NCBI RefSeq assembly: GCF_010646885.2
Contig: NZ_CP050700.1
Coordinates: forward strand, 3,560,501 to 3,624,500
Direction: 5' to 3'
Origin: Desulfopila sp. IMCC35008
GTDB lineage: Bacteria > Desulfobacterota > Desulfobulbia > Desulfobulbales > Desulfocapsaceae
Length of the DNA: 64,000 bases
The notes beneath the pieces are model-generated. The model did no database searches. It worked only from the letters and a program-made list of their open reading frames with translations, and was not told the origin of the DNA. Every line of letters begins with the position of its first letter. The first letter of the stretch is position 1. The translations under genes and the position numbers were made by a program. Shown here piece after piece: positions 7,982 to 16,737 of this stretch.

Positions 7982-8790
7982 TTAATTTTGCGCCAAGAGC
8001 GATATTGAACAATATATTTACCTTTCCTTAGCAGCGCATACTGAGTTGGTCCATTTCGGAAAAACGACGTGGCCCCCCCTCTCATCTACTCACTTCTCCA
8101 GAAGCGTGTCGGAGATTTACCATTGTGGCTCAGATCGAGACATTTTAGCATACTTGACGCAGGCATGTGTGATATTCCAAGATCTTTTTTATACAATAAC
8201 GAAGAACTGGGGAGAAAGGGCATTGTCGGACAGTCTCCCAGGACAAGTCGGATATACGCTGGTACTGTCAATGGAGGAAATACCTGTACCGCGTTTGAGA
8301 GAAATTATTTCGGAGTTATAAATCCGCACTGAATCACAAGTCTCAGCTTTAAATATTCATATTACCATACGCATAATTATTAACTGCTGATGTTCACTTT
8401 AGTAATATTACCCCTGCAAATATCTCAACATATTGAAATACATACGGATTTATTTACAATAACCCCTGACAGGCACTCCATCACACATTGATTGTCACTC
8501 TCCTATTTCCTCCCCATCCATGCTCCTCTCCTCATTTCCTCATTCCTGGAAACCGGAATATATCTGTCCTTTTTTCAGGAATCACAGGGTGTGGCAGATC
8601 TTCTTGATGACAAGCTCATTTATAACAAGCAGAATTTATTTAAGATCTTACAATCCTCACTCCTGGCATGACAATTGCTTAGAAAGAAACACGGTGCAGA
8701 GCACTACAGAGTAGTGTTATGAGAGTTTTTCGTAATAGGAAACAAGGAGTACCGCACCGGTGGGAACTTAGCCGTATCAGCTGTACAGTT
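7982..8790. other. Gene-poor accessory stretch
   Basis: About 800 bases without a convincing complete gene. A frame at 8069-8332 (+, GTG start, 87 codons) has a protein-like composition, with R-V-G-D-L-P-L-W-L-R-S-R near its start and an N-G-G-N-T segment near its end, and may be a gene remnant; a second frame overlaps it. A short hairpin CACTAC-AGA-GTAGTG lies at 8702-8716. The rest is AT-rich with nothing recognised. Confidence 0.35.
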
Positions 8791-8893
8791 GTATCAGCAG
8801 TTCAGATGTACCGGCAGTACTTATCCGGTTTGCCAAATCTCCCTTCGAACACAGGTGGGGTGCAGAGACGGGTTAGATTTGGCAAACCGGATA
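8791..8893. repeat. Structured repeat element, copy 1
   Basis: The element begins with GTATCAGCA (8791-8799) and GCAGTAC (8814-8820). A perfect 19-bp stem then pairs 8822-8840 with 8875-8893 (arms TATCCGGTTTGCCAAATCT and AGATTTGGCAAACCGGATA). The 34-base loop contains a 28-base core at 8842-8869 (begins CCTTCGAAC, ends GCAGAGAC) that is identical in copy 2 at 55631-55658. A short inner stem CCT/GGG is possible at the base of the loop. The strand of function is unknown. I do not recognise it as a named RNA family. Confidence 0.75.
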
Positions 8894-9243
8894 TTCCTCC
8901 CGCGGCCGACATTATCGGGACCCGCATCAGAGTACAAACAAACATGAAAAGAGGCCGGAAGCGTTTAGTTGAGCCAGGCGCTGCCCAACATCCAGAAAAA
9001 CGGAAGGAATACTTTGGATCTATGTGTGATAAAAAACAAACAGAAAAGAACAGGTTCGAAGAATGTCAGCGGCGTTCTGGAACTACCCCTAACCGGGCGG
9101 CTTGAAAATACGTAATCCGTCTTCTTCGTTTTACTTCTCACCAAGTGTGTAACACTCTCTTCTTCCTGCTTCTTTTTCTTCCTTTTTTCTTACCTGTTAC
9201 AGTTCAAAATCAGTAAACATATCCCTCAGGAGGACACAGGGAT

Positions 9244-9816
9244 ATGGCACGGTCACGACGACGGAAATGTAAGCATTGCCGGGAGTTATTCATCCCGGAT
9301 CATCGTAACAGAAATAAGCAGCGCTACTGCTCCAAACCGGAATGCAGGGTGGCAAGCAAAGCTGCCGCCCAGGAGAAGTGGCTGCAAAAAGAGGAAAACA
9401 AAAACTACTTTCGGGGACCGGATAATGTCCGTCGTGTACAGGCATGGAGAGAGCACAATCCAGGGTACCGGCAAAAGCAGCGATTAAGACGAAATGCGTT
9501 ACAAGATCACTCGTCTGGAAATAACAAAAGAAAACAAGAGGATAAGCCAAAGTTAACGAAAGAGCCGTTACAAGATCTCTTGACGAGCTATCCCATCGTA
9601 CTTGTGGGCCTATTGGCACATTTTAGCGGTTCACTGTTACAAGATGACATTGTCCATACCGGCCTTCGTCTGCAACAATTGGGGCGGGATATTCTTACCG
9701 AACCATCAATAGATAAAGGAGGTCGTCATGACAGTAGAAAAACAACCCATACTTCCGCACATGATCCGCAGGGTGCCGGAACAGTTCAGCTGGCTGGATC
9801 ACCGCCTGGTCCGTGA
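9244..9816 (+). CDS. IS-associated zinc-finger protein
   Basis: A 190-residue reading frame, first gene of an IS21-type element. Residues 8-40 hold a zinc-binding pattern, C-K-H-C then Y-C-S-x-P-E-C, followed by a basic helix and a Y-F-R-G-P-D-N-V-R-R-V-Q-x-W-R-x-H-N-P-G-Y motif suggestive of DNA binding. The last 30 residues are read across the start of the next gene and look non-native (proline-rich out-of-frame sequence), so the true C-terminus may be near 9727. GGAGGA precedes the ATG. Three in-frame copies of GTTACAAGAT occur inside it. Confidence 0.6.
   Translation: MARSRRRKCKHCRELFIPDHRNRNKQRYCSKPECRVASKAAAQEKWLQKEENKNYFRGPDNVRRVQAWREHNPGYRQKQRLRRNALQDHSSGNNKRKQEDKPKLTKEPLQDLLTSYPIVLVGLLAHFSGSLLQDDIVHTGLRLQQLGRDILTEPSIDKGGRHDSRKTTHTSAHDPQGAGTVQLAGSPPGP
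9498..9645. repeat. Three GTTACAAGAT repeats at exact 69-base spacing
   Basis: GTTACAAGAT occurs at 9498-9507, 9567-9576 and 9636-9645, each 69 bases (23 codons) apart. In the covering gene they encode the tail of A-L-Q-D, P-L-Q-D and L-L-Q-D. They may be transposase or accessory protein binding sites, or simply a repeated protein motif. Confidence 0.6.
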
Positions 9817-10114
9817 GAAGTACATCGATCAGCTCAGCCACCAGGCATCGGCGCTGTACTTGTTCCTGGTTACGGTCTCAGACAATCAGGGACTGAGTTA
9901 TTACAGTGAGAAAACCCTGAGCAAGCGGCTCAACATGGACACTCTCAGCCTGGCGGAAGCCAGGAGTATTCTGGTGCAGCACCGCCTGGTCGCGTACCGG
10001 AAGCCGTTATACCAAGTGCTGGCCCTGGAACAGCCCAGAGAACTGGCGCAGACGGATTCCGAGGCAACTTCACTCGGACAGATCCTGCAGCAACTGGCGG
10101 GAGGGGTACGATGA
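9728..10114 (+). CDS. IS21-associated helix-turn-helix-like protein
   Basis: A 128-residue protein between the zinc-finger gene and istA. The middle (Y-Y-S-E-K-T-L-S-K-R-L-N-M-D-T-L-S-L) reads like a winged helix or helix-turn-helix, typical of replication-initiator or transposition regulators. AAAGGAGG sits 6 bases before its ATG, stronger than for other genes nearby. Its TGA overlaps the istA ATG (ATGA at 10111-10114). A role in target choice or in regulating transposition is inferred from position. Confidence 0.65.
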   Translation: MTVEKQPILPHMIRRVPEQFSWLDHRLVREKYIDQLSHQASALYLFLVTVSDNQGLSYYSEKTLSKRLNMDTLSLAEARSILVQHRLVAYRKPLYQVLALEQPRELAQTDSEATSLGQILQQLAGGVR

Positions 10115-11574
10115 TAACGTACGAGCAGTACTGCCGGATAAAATCCTACAGGGAAGAAGGGTTGAAAGCGGGTCAGATCGCAGAAAAGCTTGCGCTTAAC
10201 CCCCGTACCGTCTCCAAGTGGATGGAACGAAATGGCTACCAGCCAAGGTTACCGGGCCATCGGACAAGTAAACTCGACCCCTATAAATGCGACATCCTGT
10301 CCATGCTGGAGCGACACCCTTTTACCGCCGCCCAGGTTTTCCAAAAGATCAAGGATCAAGGTTTTGACGGAGGCTATACCATCGTCAAAGAGTATGTCCG
10401 GAAAGTCCGGCCGAAACGGCATAAGCCTTATCTGAAGCTGAGCTTTGGCCCAGGTGAGTGTGCACAGGTGGACTGGGGCTCTTATGGCTCCATTCGCGTT
10501 GGAAGCACCCGGAGGCGGTTAAGCTTTTTTGTCATGGTGCTCTGTCACAGCCGCATGATGTATGCGGAGTTTACCGTCTCCCAGACCATGGAGCACTTTC
10601 TCGGTTGCCATCAGCGTGCCCTGCAGTACTTCGGCGGCGTACCCGACAAAATCATGGTCGATAACCTCAAGTCGGCGGTGCTGAGAAGGGTCACCGGACA
10701 AGCCCCGGTATTCAACCCAAAGTATCTGGATTTTGCAAACTACTACGGCTTCACCATTGTTCCCTGTGGTGTCGGTAAAGGTAACGAGAAAGGCATCGTA
10801 GAGAATGCTGTCGGTTACATCAAGAAGAACTTCCTGGCGGGACTCGATCCCGGTGACTTCAAGACCGTAAATCCGGCCGCTGCCCACTGGCTCGCCAACA
10901 TTGCCAACGTCAGAAACCATGGGGAAACACGGAAAAGACCGAAGGATATGTTCGCAGAGGAGCAGCTGTCCGGGTTGCCGTCCGAACCCTACGATATCGG
11001 TACGGTCTCCCAGATACGAGCAACCAGCCAGTTCCGCATAACCCTCGACACCAACCGTTATTCCGTCCCGGCGGAATATGCCGGAATCCGGCTGACGATG
11101 AAGACCTACCCGGACCGACTCTGCATCTATCATGACAACAAACTTATCGCCAGGCACACCAGAAGTTACGACAGGCATCAGGACATAGAGGATCCTGATC
11201 ACCCGAAAGCACTGCTGCAACAGCGCCGTAAGGCTAAGGATCAGAAGGTCCTTATGCGCTTTCTGGCCCTGTCTTCACTCTCGGAACAGTACCACCAGGG
11301 GCTTGTCGAGAAAAACCTCAACACAATGCATCATATCAGGAAAATCGTCGGGTTATCGGAAATCTACTCGAAAGAGCGGGTGGCACGAGCCATGGCGGAT
11401 GCCTTGGAGTTCCGGGCTTTCTCCTGTGACTATATCGCCAATCTCCTTGAGCAGAGAAAATACTTCACAGAACCACAGGGTGCCCTGCACCTGACCAGAT
11501 CTTCCGACCTCCTGGATCTTGAACTCAAAGAGCCAAATATGGACGTGTACGCAAAGGGGAAAAAGGATGAATAG
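10111..11574 (+). CDS. istA: IS21-family transposase IstA
   Basis: A 487-residue DDE transposase. An N-terminal helix-turn-helix (A-E-K-L-A-L-N-P-R-T-V-S-K-W) leads into an integrase core with the three acidic residues in C-A-Q-V-D-W-G, I-M-V-D-N-L-K and N-E-K-G-I-V-E-N. A C-terminal beta domain (R-Y-S-V-P-A-E-Y) follows. The frame is intact, so the element may be active. Length is normal for the family. The stop overlaps istB by 8 bases. Confidence 0.95.
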   Translation: MITYEQYCRIKSYREEGLKAGQIAEKLALNPRTVSKWMERNGYQPRLPGHRTSKLDPYKCDILSMLERHPFTAAQVFQKIKDQGFDGGYTIVKEYVRKVRPKRHKPYLKLSFGPGECAQVDWGSYGSIRVGSTRRRLSFFVMVLCHSRMMYAEFTVSQTMEHFLGCHQRALQYFGGVPDKIMVDNLKSAVLRRVTGQAPVFNPKYLDFANYYGFTIVPCGVGKGNEKGIVENAVGYIKKNFLAGLDPGDFKTVNPAAAHWLANIANVRNHGETRKRPKDMFAEEQLSGLPSEPYDIGTVSQIRATSQFRITLDTNRYSVPAEYAGIRLTMKTYPDRLCIYHDNKLIARHTRSYDRHQDIEDPDHPKALLQQRRKAKDQKVLMRFLALSSLSEQYHQGLVEKNLNTMHHIRKIVGLSEIYSKERVARAMADALEFRAFSCDYIANLLEQRKYFTEPQGALHLTRSSDLLDLELKEPNMDVYAKGKKDE

Positions 11575-12313
11575 CAAACCGCAACACCTCACAGAGCAAC
11601 TCGACTATCTCAAGCTGAGATTTATGGAAAACAATCACGAAGAACTTGCAGCGACGGCGGCCGGAAACGGTTGGAGCCACCAGGAATACTTTGAGCAACT
11701 TATCCGCGGGGAGACAGATCTGCGCTGGGACAATGCCATTCAGCGCCGGATCAGAATGGCTCGCTTCCCCGTCATTAAAACCCTCGATCAGTTCGAGTGG
11801 AACTGGCCGGAGCAAATCAACGAAATGCAAGTGAAGCACCTCTTCCGGCACAACTTTATTGCCGATAAAGCCAATGCCATCCTCCTTGGCGGCGTCGGCC
11901 TGGGTAAAACCCATCTTGCAACCGCTATCGGCTATGAAGCTTGCCTGCGTGGTTACTCCGTACTGTTTACTACGGCGGTTGATGTGATCAACACTTTGTC
12001 CGCTGCTCAAACAGGCGGACAACTGAAAACATGTCTAAAAAAATATCTCAAACCTTCCTTGCTGATACTCGACGAACTTGGGTACCTGCCAATAGATAAA
12101 CGAGGAGCCGATCTGCTCTTCCAGGTGATCAGTAAACGGTATGAGAATGGAGCGATACTCATTACATCAAATCGGGCTTACAAGGACTGGCCGGCTATCT
12201 TCAATGATGATGCGACACTGACATCGGCAATGCTGGACAGACTCCTGCATCATGCGGATACGGTTGTTATTGAGGGGAAAAGTTACAGAATGAAGGCGCA
12301 GGTAGAAATGTAA
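11567..12313 (+). CDS. istB: IS21-family helper ATPase IstB
   Basis: A 248-residue AAA+ ATPase of the DnaC/IstB type. Walker A is G-G-V-G-L-G-K-T-H and Walker B is L-L-I-L-D-E-L-G-Y-L-P. An arginine-rich sensor region and a typical L-D-R-L-L-H-H-A-D-x-V-x-I-E-G-x-S-Y-R end are present. It loads on DNA and stimulates IstA during target selection. ATG 11567 is chosen over an in-frame start at 11519 because it follows AAAAAGG and gives the family's usual N-terminus. Confidence 0.95.
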   Translation: MNSKPQHLTEQLDYLKLRFMENNHEELAATAAGNGWSHQEYFEQLIRGETDLRWDNAIQRRIRMARFPVIKTLDQFEWNWPEQINEMQVKHLFRHNFIADKANAILLGGVGLGKTHLATAIGYEACLRGYSVLFTTAVDVINTLSAAQTGGQLKTCLKKYLKPSLLILDELGYLPIDKRGADLLFQVISKRYENGAILITSNRAYKDWPAIFNDDATLTSAMLDRLLHHADTVVIEGKSYRMKAQVEM

Positions 12314-12373
12314 AAAGGAAAGAACCAACCGTCGCCGGTGGTCGACTTACGGCGGCGGTTAAGTCGTGTTTAA

Positions 12374-12562
12374 CGGCTGCACTTTCAAACCGCCGTTTCT
12401 TGGTACTTCGACGCCGCCGCTAACAAAGAACAGCTGACAATTCTTGAAACGGTTATCCAGGATCTCCGCGACGTTAAAAACCTGCCGGATATTCTGAGAA
12501 GGCTTAACTCCTTACAAAGAGAAGTCTTTAAGGAAATAGGCCAAAAGAGAGCTGTATCATAA
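12374..12562 (+). pseudogene. C-terminal gene remnant beside the IS element
   Basis: An open frame of 62 codons runs from just after a TAA (12371-12373) to TAA at 12560-12562 without a start codon near its beginning. It encodes a helical, charged C-terminus (W-Y-F-D-A-A-A-N-K-E-Q-L then V-I-Q-D-L-R-D-V). It is either the tail of a gene cut by the IS21 element or by another event, or a short gene with an unseen start. I cannot name its family. Confidence 0.45.
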
Positions 12563-12598
12563 GTATAGACAATGAAAAGATAGTCAAGACAGCCAACG

Positions 12599-12955
12599 AT
12601 GGAAAAACTCCGCACAATAACGGTACAAAACGCGATTACCGTCATCACGTTTCACAAGAAACCTATATTGGACGAGTTTTGCAGAACCGTGGATTCGGTT
12701 GTGCAGGCTGGACAGCCTCCAGCAAGGTTATGGGATTTAAGCTGTGGACTGGAGCTGACACCAAGCGAGCTGATTTCATTAGCCTCATATGCACGGTGCA
12801 GGTTTCACCAATCATCCAGAGCAGCTATCGTTGCCCCCGACGACCTGACATTCGGATTATTCAGACTGCTGGACGTCTATAGGGACGACGGTGCCGTCCA
12901 GCAAGTGATATTCCGTTCAAAACCAGAGGCCGTCGCTTGGCTCAGCAAACTGTAA
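12599..12955 (+). CDS. SpoIIAA/STAS-like protein
   Basis: A 118-residue protein with an N-terminal T-V-Q-N-A-I-T-V-I-T-F strand, a central L-W-D-L-S-C-G-L-E-L segment, A-A-I-V-A-P-D-D-L-T-F-G-L-F-R and a C-terminal V-F-R-S-K-P-E-A-V-A-W-L (V read as I in one position). This order is typical of SpoIIAA-like (STAS_2) proteins, which bind partner proteins or lipids; the role is unknown. It stands alone between the IS remnant and the convergent cytochrome b gene. Confidence 0.65.
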   Translation: MEKLRTITVQNAITVITFHKKPILDEFCRTVDSVVQAGQPPARLWDLSCGLELTPSELISLASYARCRFHQSSRAAIVAPDDLTFGLFRLLDVYRDDGAVQQVIFRSKPEAVAWLSKL

Positions 12956-13080
12956 AGAGTTTCTCAACTCACCTGCCACGTTTGCCCAACAATTAGCAAG
13001 TATATTACTTCCCCCTCCTGACTAGCCAGGATTGCAGCAAGACCGTAGTGGTGTGTTCTTTTATGCCACGAAGCTACAGG

Positions 13081-13713
13081 CTACTCCACCTTCCACTCTG
13101 AATGATGTTTCTTTACATATTCCCTGTCAATTCTCCCAGTAAACATGGAGGGGATAAGTGGCCTGTAAAGAAGTAAGGCGGCAACGTGGGCCAGAAACAG
13201 CACCATAAAGAGCATACCTGCAATGGTGTGGGTGAAGGCCACAAACTGTAAAAACATCGGATCGACTATAATGGCACCCAGGTTTTTATAGGACTTGACC
13301 AGACCCGTAGCCACCAGGATCAAACCGGTCGAACCAAAAACAGCATAAATAACCCGCTGTTTAGCCTGGAATTTCCCGTGACTCGGTTCCTCGGCCAGCC
13401 CAACCATTGACAGCAGCCCCTTGATCGATTCACCAATATCACCTTTTTGGGGTACTATACCAAACTCCTTCCTCTTCCAATGATACATCAGATGAAAGGC
13501 GATTCCGGCTGTAAAGAACAGCGCACCGATATAGTGCAACAACAACGTGATCTCAAAATTATCGGACCAGCCCAGCCCTGGAATTTTGACGACGTTATAC
13601 CGTTTATACATGGGCATCTGTCCAAAACCGGAAAAGAGCAGAAGGATACCGCTTAGGGCTATCAGCCAGTGCGTTACACGTACCGTAAGTGAATGTCGAA
13701 GTACTGTCTTCAT
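13081..13713 (-). CDS. Cytochrome b561/formate dehydrogenase gamma-type subunit
   Basis: A 210-residue integral membrane protein with four hydrophobic segments and conserved histidines suited to two b-type hemes: H17-W in the first segment, H-Y then H-L-M-Y-H-W, and F-T-H-T in the third. It matches the FdnI/FdoI/HyaC-like cytochrome b family that passes electrons between quinones and a periplasmic enzyme. Its start lies 5 bases after the FeS gene stop, so the two form one operon. No catalytic subunit gene is encoded beside them. Confidence 0.85.
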   Translation of the reverse strand: MKTVLRHSLTVRVTHWLIALSGILLLFSGFGQMPMYKRYNVVKIPGLGWSDNFEITLLLHYIGALFFTAGIAFHLMYHWKRKEFGIVPQKGDIGESIKGLLSMVGLAEEPSHGKFQAKQRVIYAVFGSTGLILVATGLVKSYKNLGAIIVDPMFLQFVAFTHTIAGMLFMVLFLAHVAALLLYRPLIPSMFTGRIDREYVKKHHSEWKVE

Positions 13714-13718
13714 TTCGG

Positions 13719-14696
13719 TTATTCCTCCCCTTCCTTCTTTTTACCGGCGAGACCAAGGGCCGCACCGATGCCGAACAGTGGCGCAAGAAGAGTCAGCAAT
13801 GCCCAGTTTTTCTGCTTTTCAAGCATATTTTCAGGCTTATTAAAGCGTACAGTTTTATATCCTTTTGCTGCTGCTCTTTCCTTTTCCTGCGCAACAAGAG
13901 CCCGGTCGATCTCCTCGAAAGGTACCGGCGAAACATAGATGGTCGAGGTGCCACCATTTTCGGTCATACCGTAGAGATCCCCGCTGTATGTATCGCGAAG
14001 CTCCTCTGCCTTGGTCATGATAATATCACGCCTGCCGATCTGCATCGCTTTTTGCGGGCACACCTCGATACAATGGGGCTCTTTTCCAGCGGCCAGGCGA
14101 TCCCGGCAGAGATCGCATTTGAACATCACACCGCCTCCCACAGGCAGATATTTCTGCCAGAGAGTGTAAAGTCCGACCCCGGCCTGCCGTTGCGGAACAC
14201 TCCAGGGACAGACAGTCCTGCATTTGGCTCCGCCAAAGCATAAGTCATGATCTATATAAACAGGGCCTTCCGCTGTTTTATGTTTGACCCCAAACGGGCA
14301 AAGTTTGGCGCAGGGTGGGTTATCGCAATGCATACAGCGACGCGGTACCGAGATAGTCCTATCCGCCACCTCGACCTGTTGCAGGAATATCCAGTTATAG
14401 GGAGTAAAGCGATCTTTCAAATTCTTTTTTGAAGACCAGTCCTCATGTTTTTTCTGCGGCCAGTAGTCCCTCAATTGTTCCTTTGCTGGTTGCGGGAAGA
14501 CATCCTTTCGCCCTTCACGGCATGCATCAACACAGAGGGGGGCGGATTTTCCGACACAACCATCACACTTGGTCAAGTCAATCAGGGTTGCATACGAATC
14601 AGGCCCGACAGCAGCCTGGACACGGCCAGACGGCAAACACAACAGGGCCGTTGTAACCCCGCTTCCAGCTATAAATGTTCTGCGCGTAAGCTTCAT
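13719..14696 (-). CDS. Tat-exported 4Fe-4S ferredoxin-type electron-transfer subunit (FdhB-like)
   Basis: A 325-residue protein with a twin-arginine signal (L-T-R-R-T-F-I-A-G then a hydrophobic run) and four cysteine clusters: C-D-G-C...C-V-D-A-C, C-M-H-C...C-A-K-L-C-P, C-F-G-G-A-K-C-R-T-V-C-P and C-D-L-C...C-I-E-V-C-P. This is the FdnH/HybA pattern. A C-terminal hydrophobic helix (W-A-L-L-T-L-L-A-P-L-F-G-I) anchors it in the membrane facing the periplasm. It should feed the cytochrome b subunit encoded next. The expected catalytic partner is absent. Confidence 0.88.
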   Translation of the reverse strand: MKLTRRTFIAGSGVTTALLCLPSGRVQAAVGPDSYATLIDLTKCDGCVGKSAPLCVDACREGRKDVFPQPAKEQLRDYWPQKKHEDWSSKKNLKDRFTPYNWIFLQQVEVADRTISVPRRCMHCDNPPCAKLCPFGVKHKTAEGPVYIDHDLCFGGAKCRTVCPWSVPQRQAGVGLYTLWQKYLPVGGGVMFKCDLCRDRLAAGKEPHCIEVCPQKAMQIGRRDIIMTKAEELRDTYSGDLYGMTENGGTSTIYVSPVPFEEIDRALVAQEKERAAAKGYKTVRFNKPENMLEKQKNWALLTLLAPLFGIGAALGLAGKKKEGEE

Positions 14697-14877
14697 AAGA
14701 TCCTCAATTAAAGATTTTAATTACATACTACAATACCAAACCTTTCAGACGAAATGAACTGATTTTTTGTCCCTTGTATAATATTGTATCAAGAGCGGAG
14801 AACATAGATTCAACCATCGGCAGGAACCGATCTCACGGCATGTTCTGACCATACAAAACATACAGGGAACGTTGAAG

Positions 14878-16221
14878 ATGAAAACATTTAAAGACAAACC
14901 CTTTGATCAGTGGCTGACTGAATTCCCGGCCCTGCAGGATGTAAAAAACCTGCAACCATCATTCTGGTTCAACCCTCATGTCAAGACTTTCGACATGATC
15001 CGGAACAGTCTCGACTGCAGTTATGCTGACGTAAAAGATGCAGCAGATAGACTGGAGAGGTTCAAGCCATATATCGCCAGCCAATTTCCCGAAACGCAGG
15101 AGAATGGAGGAGAAATTGAGTCCCCCATGCAGGCCATACCTGAAATGCAGAAGACGATTGCGGATCAATACAATGTATCGGTACCCGGATCTCTGCTGGT
15201 CAAGCTGGACAGTCACCTTCCCATATCCGGTTCTATCAAGGCCAGAGGGGGTATTTATGAGATCCTCAAATATGCCGAGACAATCGCCATCCGGAATGGT
15301 CTTTTGAAAACGACTGACAATTATTCTGTACTTGCTGAGGAAAAGTTTCGGAAAGTTTTCAGCACCTATTCAATCGGTGTCGGTTCCACCGGTAATCTCG
15401 GTCTGAGTATAGGCATAGTTAGTGCCCGCCTTGGATTTCGTGTCGCGGTTCACATGTCGTCGGATGCTAAAGAGTGGAAAAAAAAGATGCTACGCTCTAA
15501 AGGCGTCACCGTTGTGGAATATGATGCTGATTACAGTGTTGCGGTAGCAGAGGGTCGAAGACAGGCAGCAACTGACCCACGCTGCCATTTCGTGGACGAT
15601 GAAGACTCACGGGACCTCTTCCTTGGCTATGCAGTCGCTGCAGAACGGCTCAAAGAGCAATTTCAGCAACAAGGGGTCATGGTGGACGCTGAGCATCCAC
15701 TCTTTGTCTACCTTCCCTGCGGGGTAGGCGGCGGACCTGGCGGTGTGACCTTCGGCCTCAAGCTCGCCTTTGGCGACCATGTTCGCTGTTTTTTTGTTGA
15801 ACCGACCCAATCACCCGCCCTGCTTACAGGACTTGTTACAGGGCTTCATGACCGGGTCTCCGCTTGTGAGTTTGGTGTGGAAAACAAAACCATCGCTGAT
15901 GGCCTGGCTGTCTGCAGACCTTCCGGTTTGGTCTGCAGAATGGTACAGAACATTCTATCGGGTATTTTCACCACCTCCGATAAGGAAATGTACAATCTAC
16001 TGGTCTTATTGGCACAGTCCGAGGGACTCAGGCTTGAACCTTCCGCTGTTGCTGGATTTTCAGGATATGCACGTCTCAACAAATACCTTGAACAGAATAC
16101 TATCCCCGGGAGGACACAAGCTGATAGCACTCATCTGGTATGGGCGACAGGAGGGAGCATGGTCCCGGAAAATGTGTGGCAGGAATATTACGACAAAGGA
16201 ATACAGCTATCTGGCGGTTAA
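14878..16221 (+). CDS. dsdA: D-serine ammonia-lyase (dehydratase)
   Basis: A 447-residue PLP enzyme converting D-serine to pyruvate and ammonia. The PLP lysine is in S-G-S-I-K121-A-R-G-G, and the phosphate-binding glycine loop [11 protein letters not shown] and a G-S-T-G-N-L-G motif are present. The N-terminal L-Q-P-S-F-W-F-N-P is diagnostic of DsdA. ATG 14878 is favoured over TTG 14872 because AGGGAAC lies at a good distance. Length is normal. It is divergent from the FeS/cytochrome operon; TATAAT at 14777-14782 could be its -10. Confidence 0.92.
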   Translation: MKTFKDKPFDQWLTEFPALQDVKNLQPSFWFNPHVKTFDMIRNSLDCSYADVKDAADRLERFKPYIASQFPETQENGGEIESPMQAIPEMQKTIADQYNVSVPGSLLVKLDSHLPISGSIKARGGIYEILKYAETIAIRNGLLKTTDNYSVLAEEKFRKVFSTYSIGVGSTGNLGLSIGIVSARLGFRVAVHMSSDAKEWKKKMLRSKGVTVVEYDADYSVAVAEGRRQAATDPRCHFVDDEDSRDLFLGYAVAAERLKEQFQQQGVMVDAEHPLFVYLPCGVGGGPGGVTFGLKLAFGDHVRCFFVEPTQSPALLTGLVTGLHDRVSACEFGVENKTIADGLAVCRPSGLVCRMVQNILSGIFTTSDKEMYNLLVLLAQSEGLRLEPSAVAGFSGYARLNKYLEQNTIPGRTQADSTHLVWATGGSMVPENVWQEYYDKGIQLSGG

Positions 16222-16493
16222 GCAAGATTTGTCCCATCATCCTCAAGCAGTCGAACAATTATTTGTTCAACACTCCTGATATCTGACACAAGTTTTGAAA
16301 ACACCTCACTTGAAACACAGTCTTCAGCCAGAACATCGGCCGAAAGCTCATACTCTGGCGATCCCGTGCAGATAACAAACACCATTTGGGAATACCGGGC
16401 AATCGCCTCACGATCATCAAGGCGGAAAAGTTCTGTCTGATCGGCGAAAGCAAGATAAAAATCGGTTTTCCCTGCCAAGATAGCGGCACTCAT
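16218..16493 (-). CDS. Hypothetical acidic protein
   Basis: A 91-residue acidic, soluble protein (many D and E; one small hydrophobic core F-V-I-C-T-G-S). I do not recognise it. It converges on dsdA with a 4-base overlap of stop regions. Another minus-strand frame covers part of the same DNA, so coding is likely but not certain. Confidence 0.4.
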   Translation of the reverse strand: MSAAILAGKTDFYLAFADQTELFRLDDREAIARYSQMVFVICTGSPEYELSADVLAEDCVSSEVFSKLVSDIRSVEQIIVRLLEDDGTNLA

Positions 16494-16737
16494 AATCCTT
16501 CCTGAAGACCCGTACGGGAATGGTATCCAGTACCAGGCGCAACATTCGGTGGGATTTATCCTGAGCTTGCTGTGCCCTCACCCGAAATCTTCAGTAGAAA
16601 TACGAGCAATCAGGCCTTGTCACAGTGCAATATTGTATAAGAACAAACAAAACATTGACGGACTGTTTCCCTATCCGCTACTCTTCATGAATATTCTATC
16701 TGTACTCCCGATATTTCTTCAATTTAACAGGACTACA

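Larger units (their letters stand above)
9244..12313 (+). mobile_element. IS21-family element with two extra genes (minimal extent)
   Basis: Four tightly packed genes read rightward: zinc-finger protein, helical DNA-binding-like protein, IstA transposase and IstB ATPase helper. IstA and IstB define the IS21 family. The two upstream genes are unusual passengers or accessory genes. I could not identify terminal inverted repeats or a target duplication; the ends should lie within about 150 bases outside these coordinates. A GC-rich near-palindrome (AACCGTCGCCG and CGGCGGCGGTT) at about 12327-12360 may be part of the right end. Confidence 0.8.

Noticed and set aside
8940-8990. Possible integron attC-like sequence (GTTGAGC and GCCCAAC near CCAGGCGCT)
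   Set aside because: The order of the two core-like sites is not that of attC, pairing is weak and there is no integron integrase in the window. The shared CCAGGCGCT beside copy 2 is kept as a note only.
8719-9105. 128-codon plus-strand frame covering structured-repeat copy 1
   Set aside because: The frame is interrupted in logic by the 19-bp hairpin arms, has poor ribosome-binding context and codes for an unpatterned Arg/Gly-rich protein; the repeat structure explains the DNA better.
9100-9243. Left terminal inverted repeat of the IS21 element
   Set aside because: No convincing match to the right side was found by eye; boundaries are therefore not called.
10519-11220. 233-codon minus-strand frame inside istA
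   Set aside because: It is the antisense of an intact transposase gene and has no recognisable domain.
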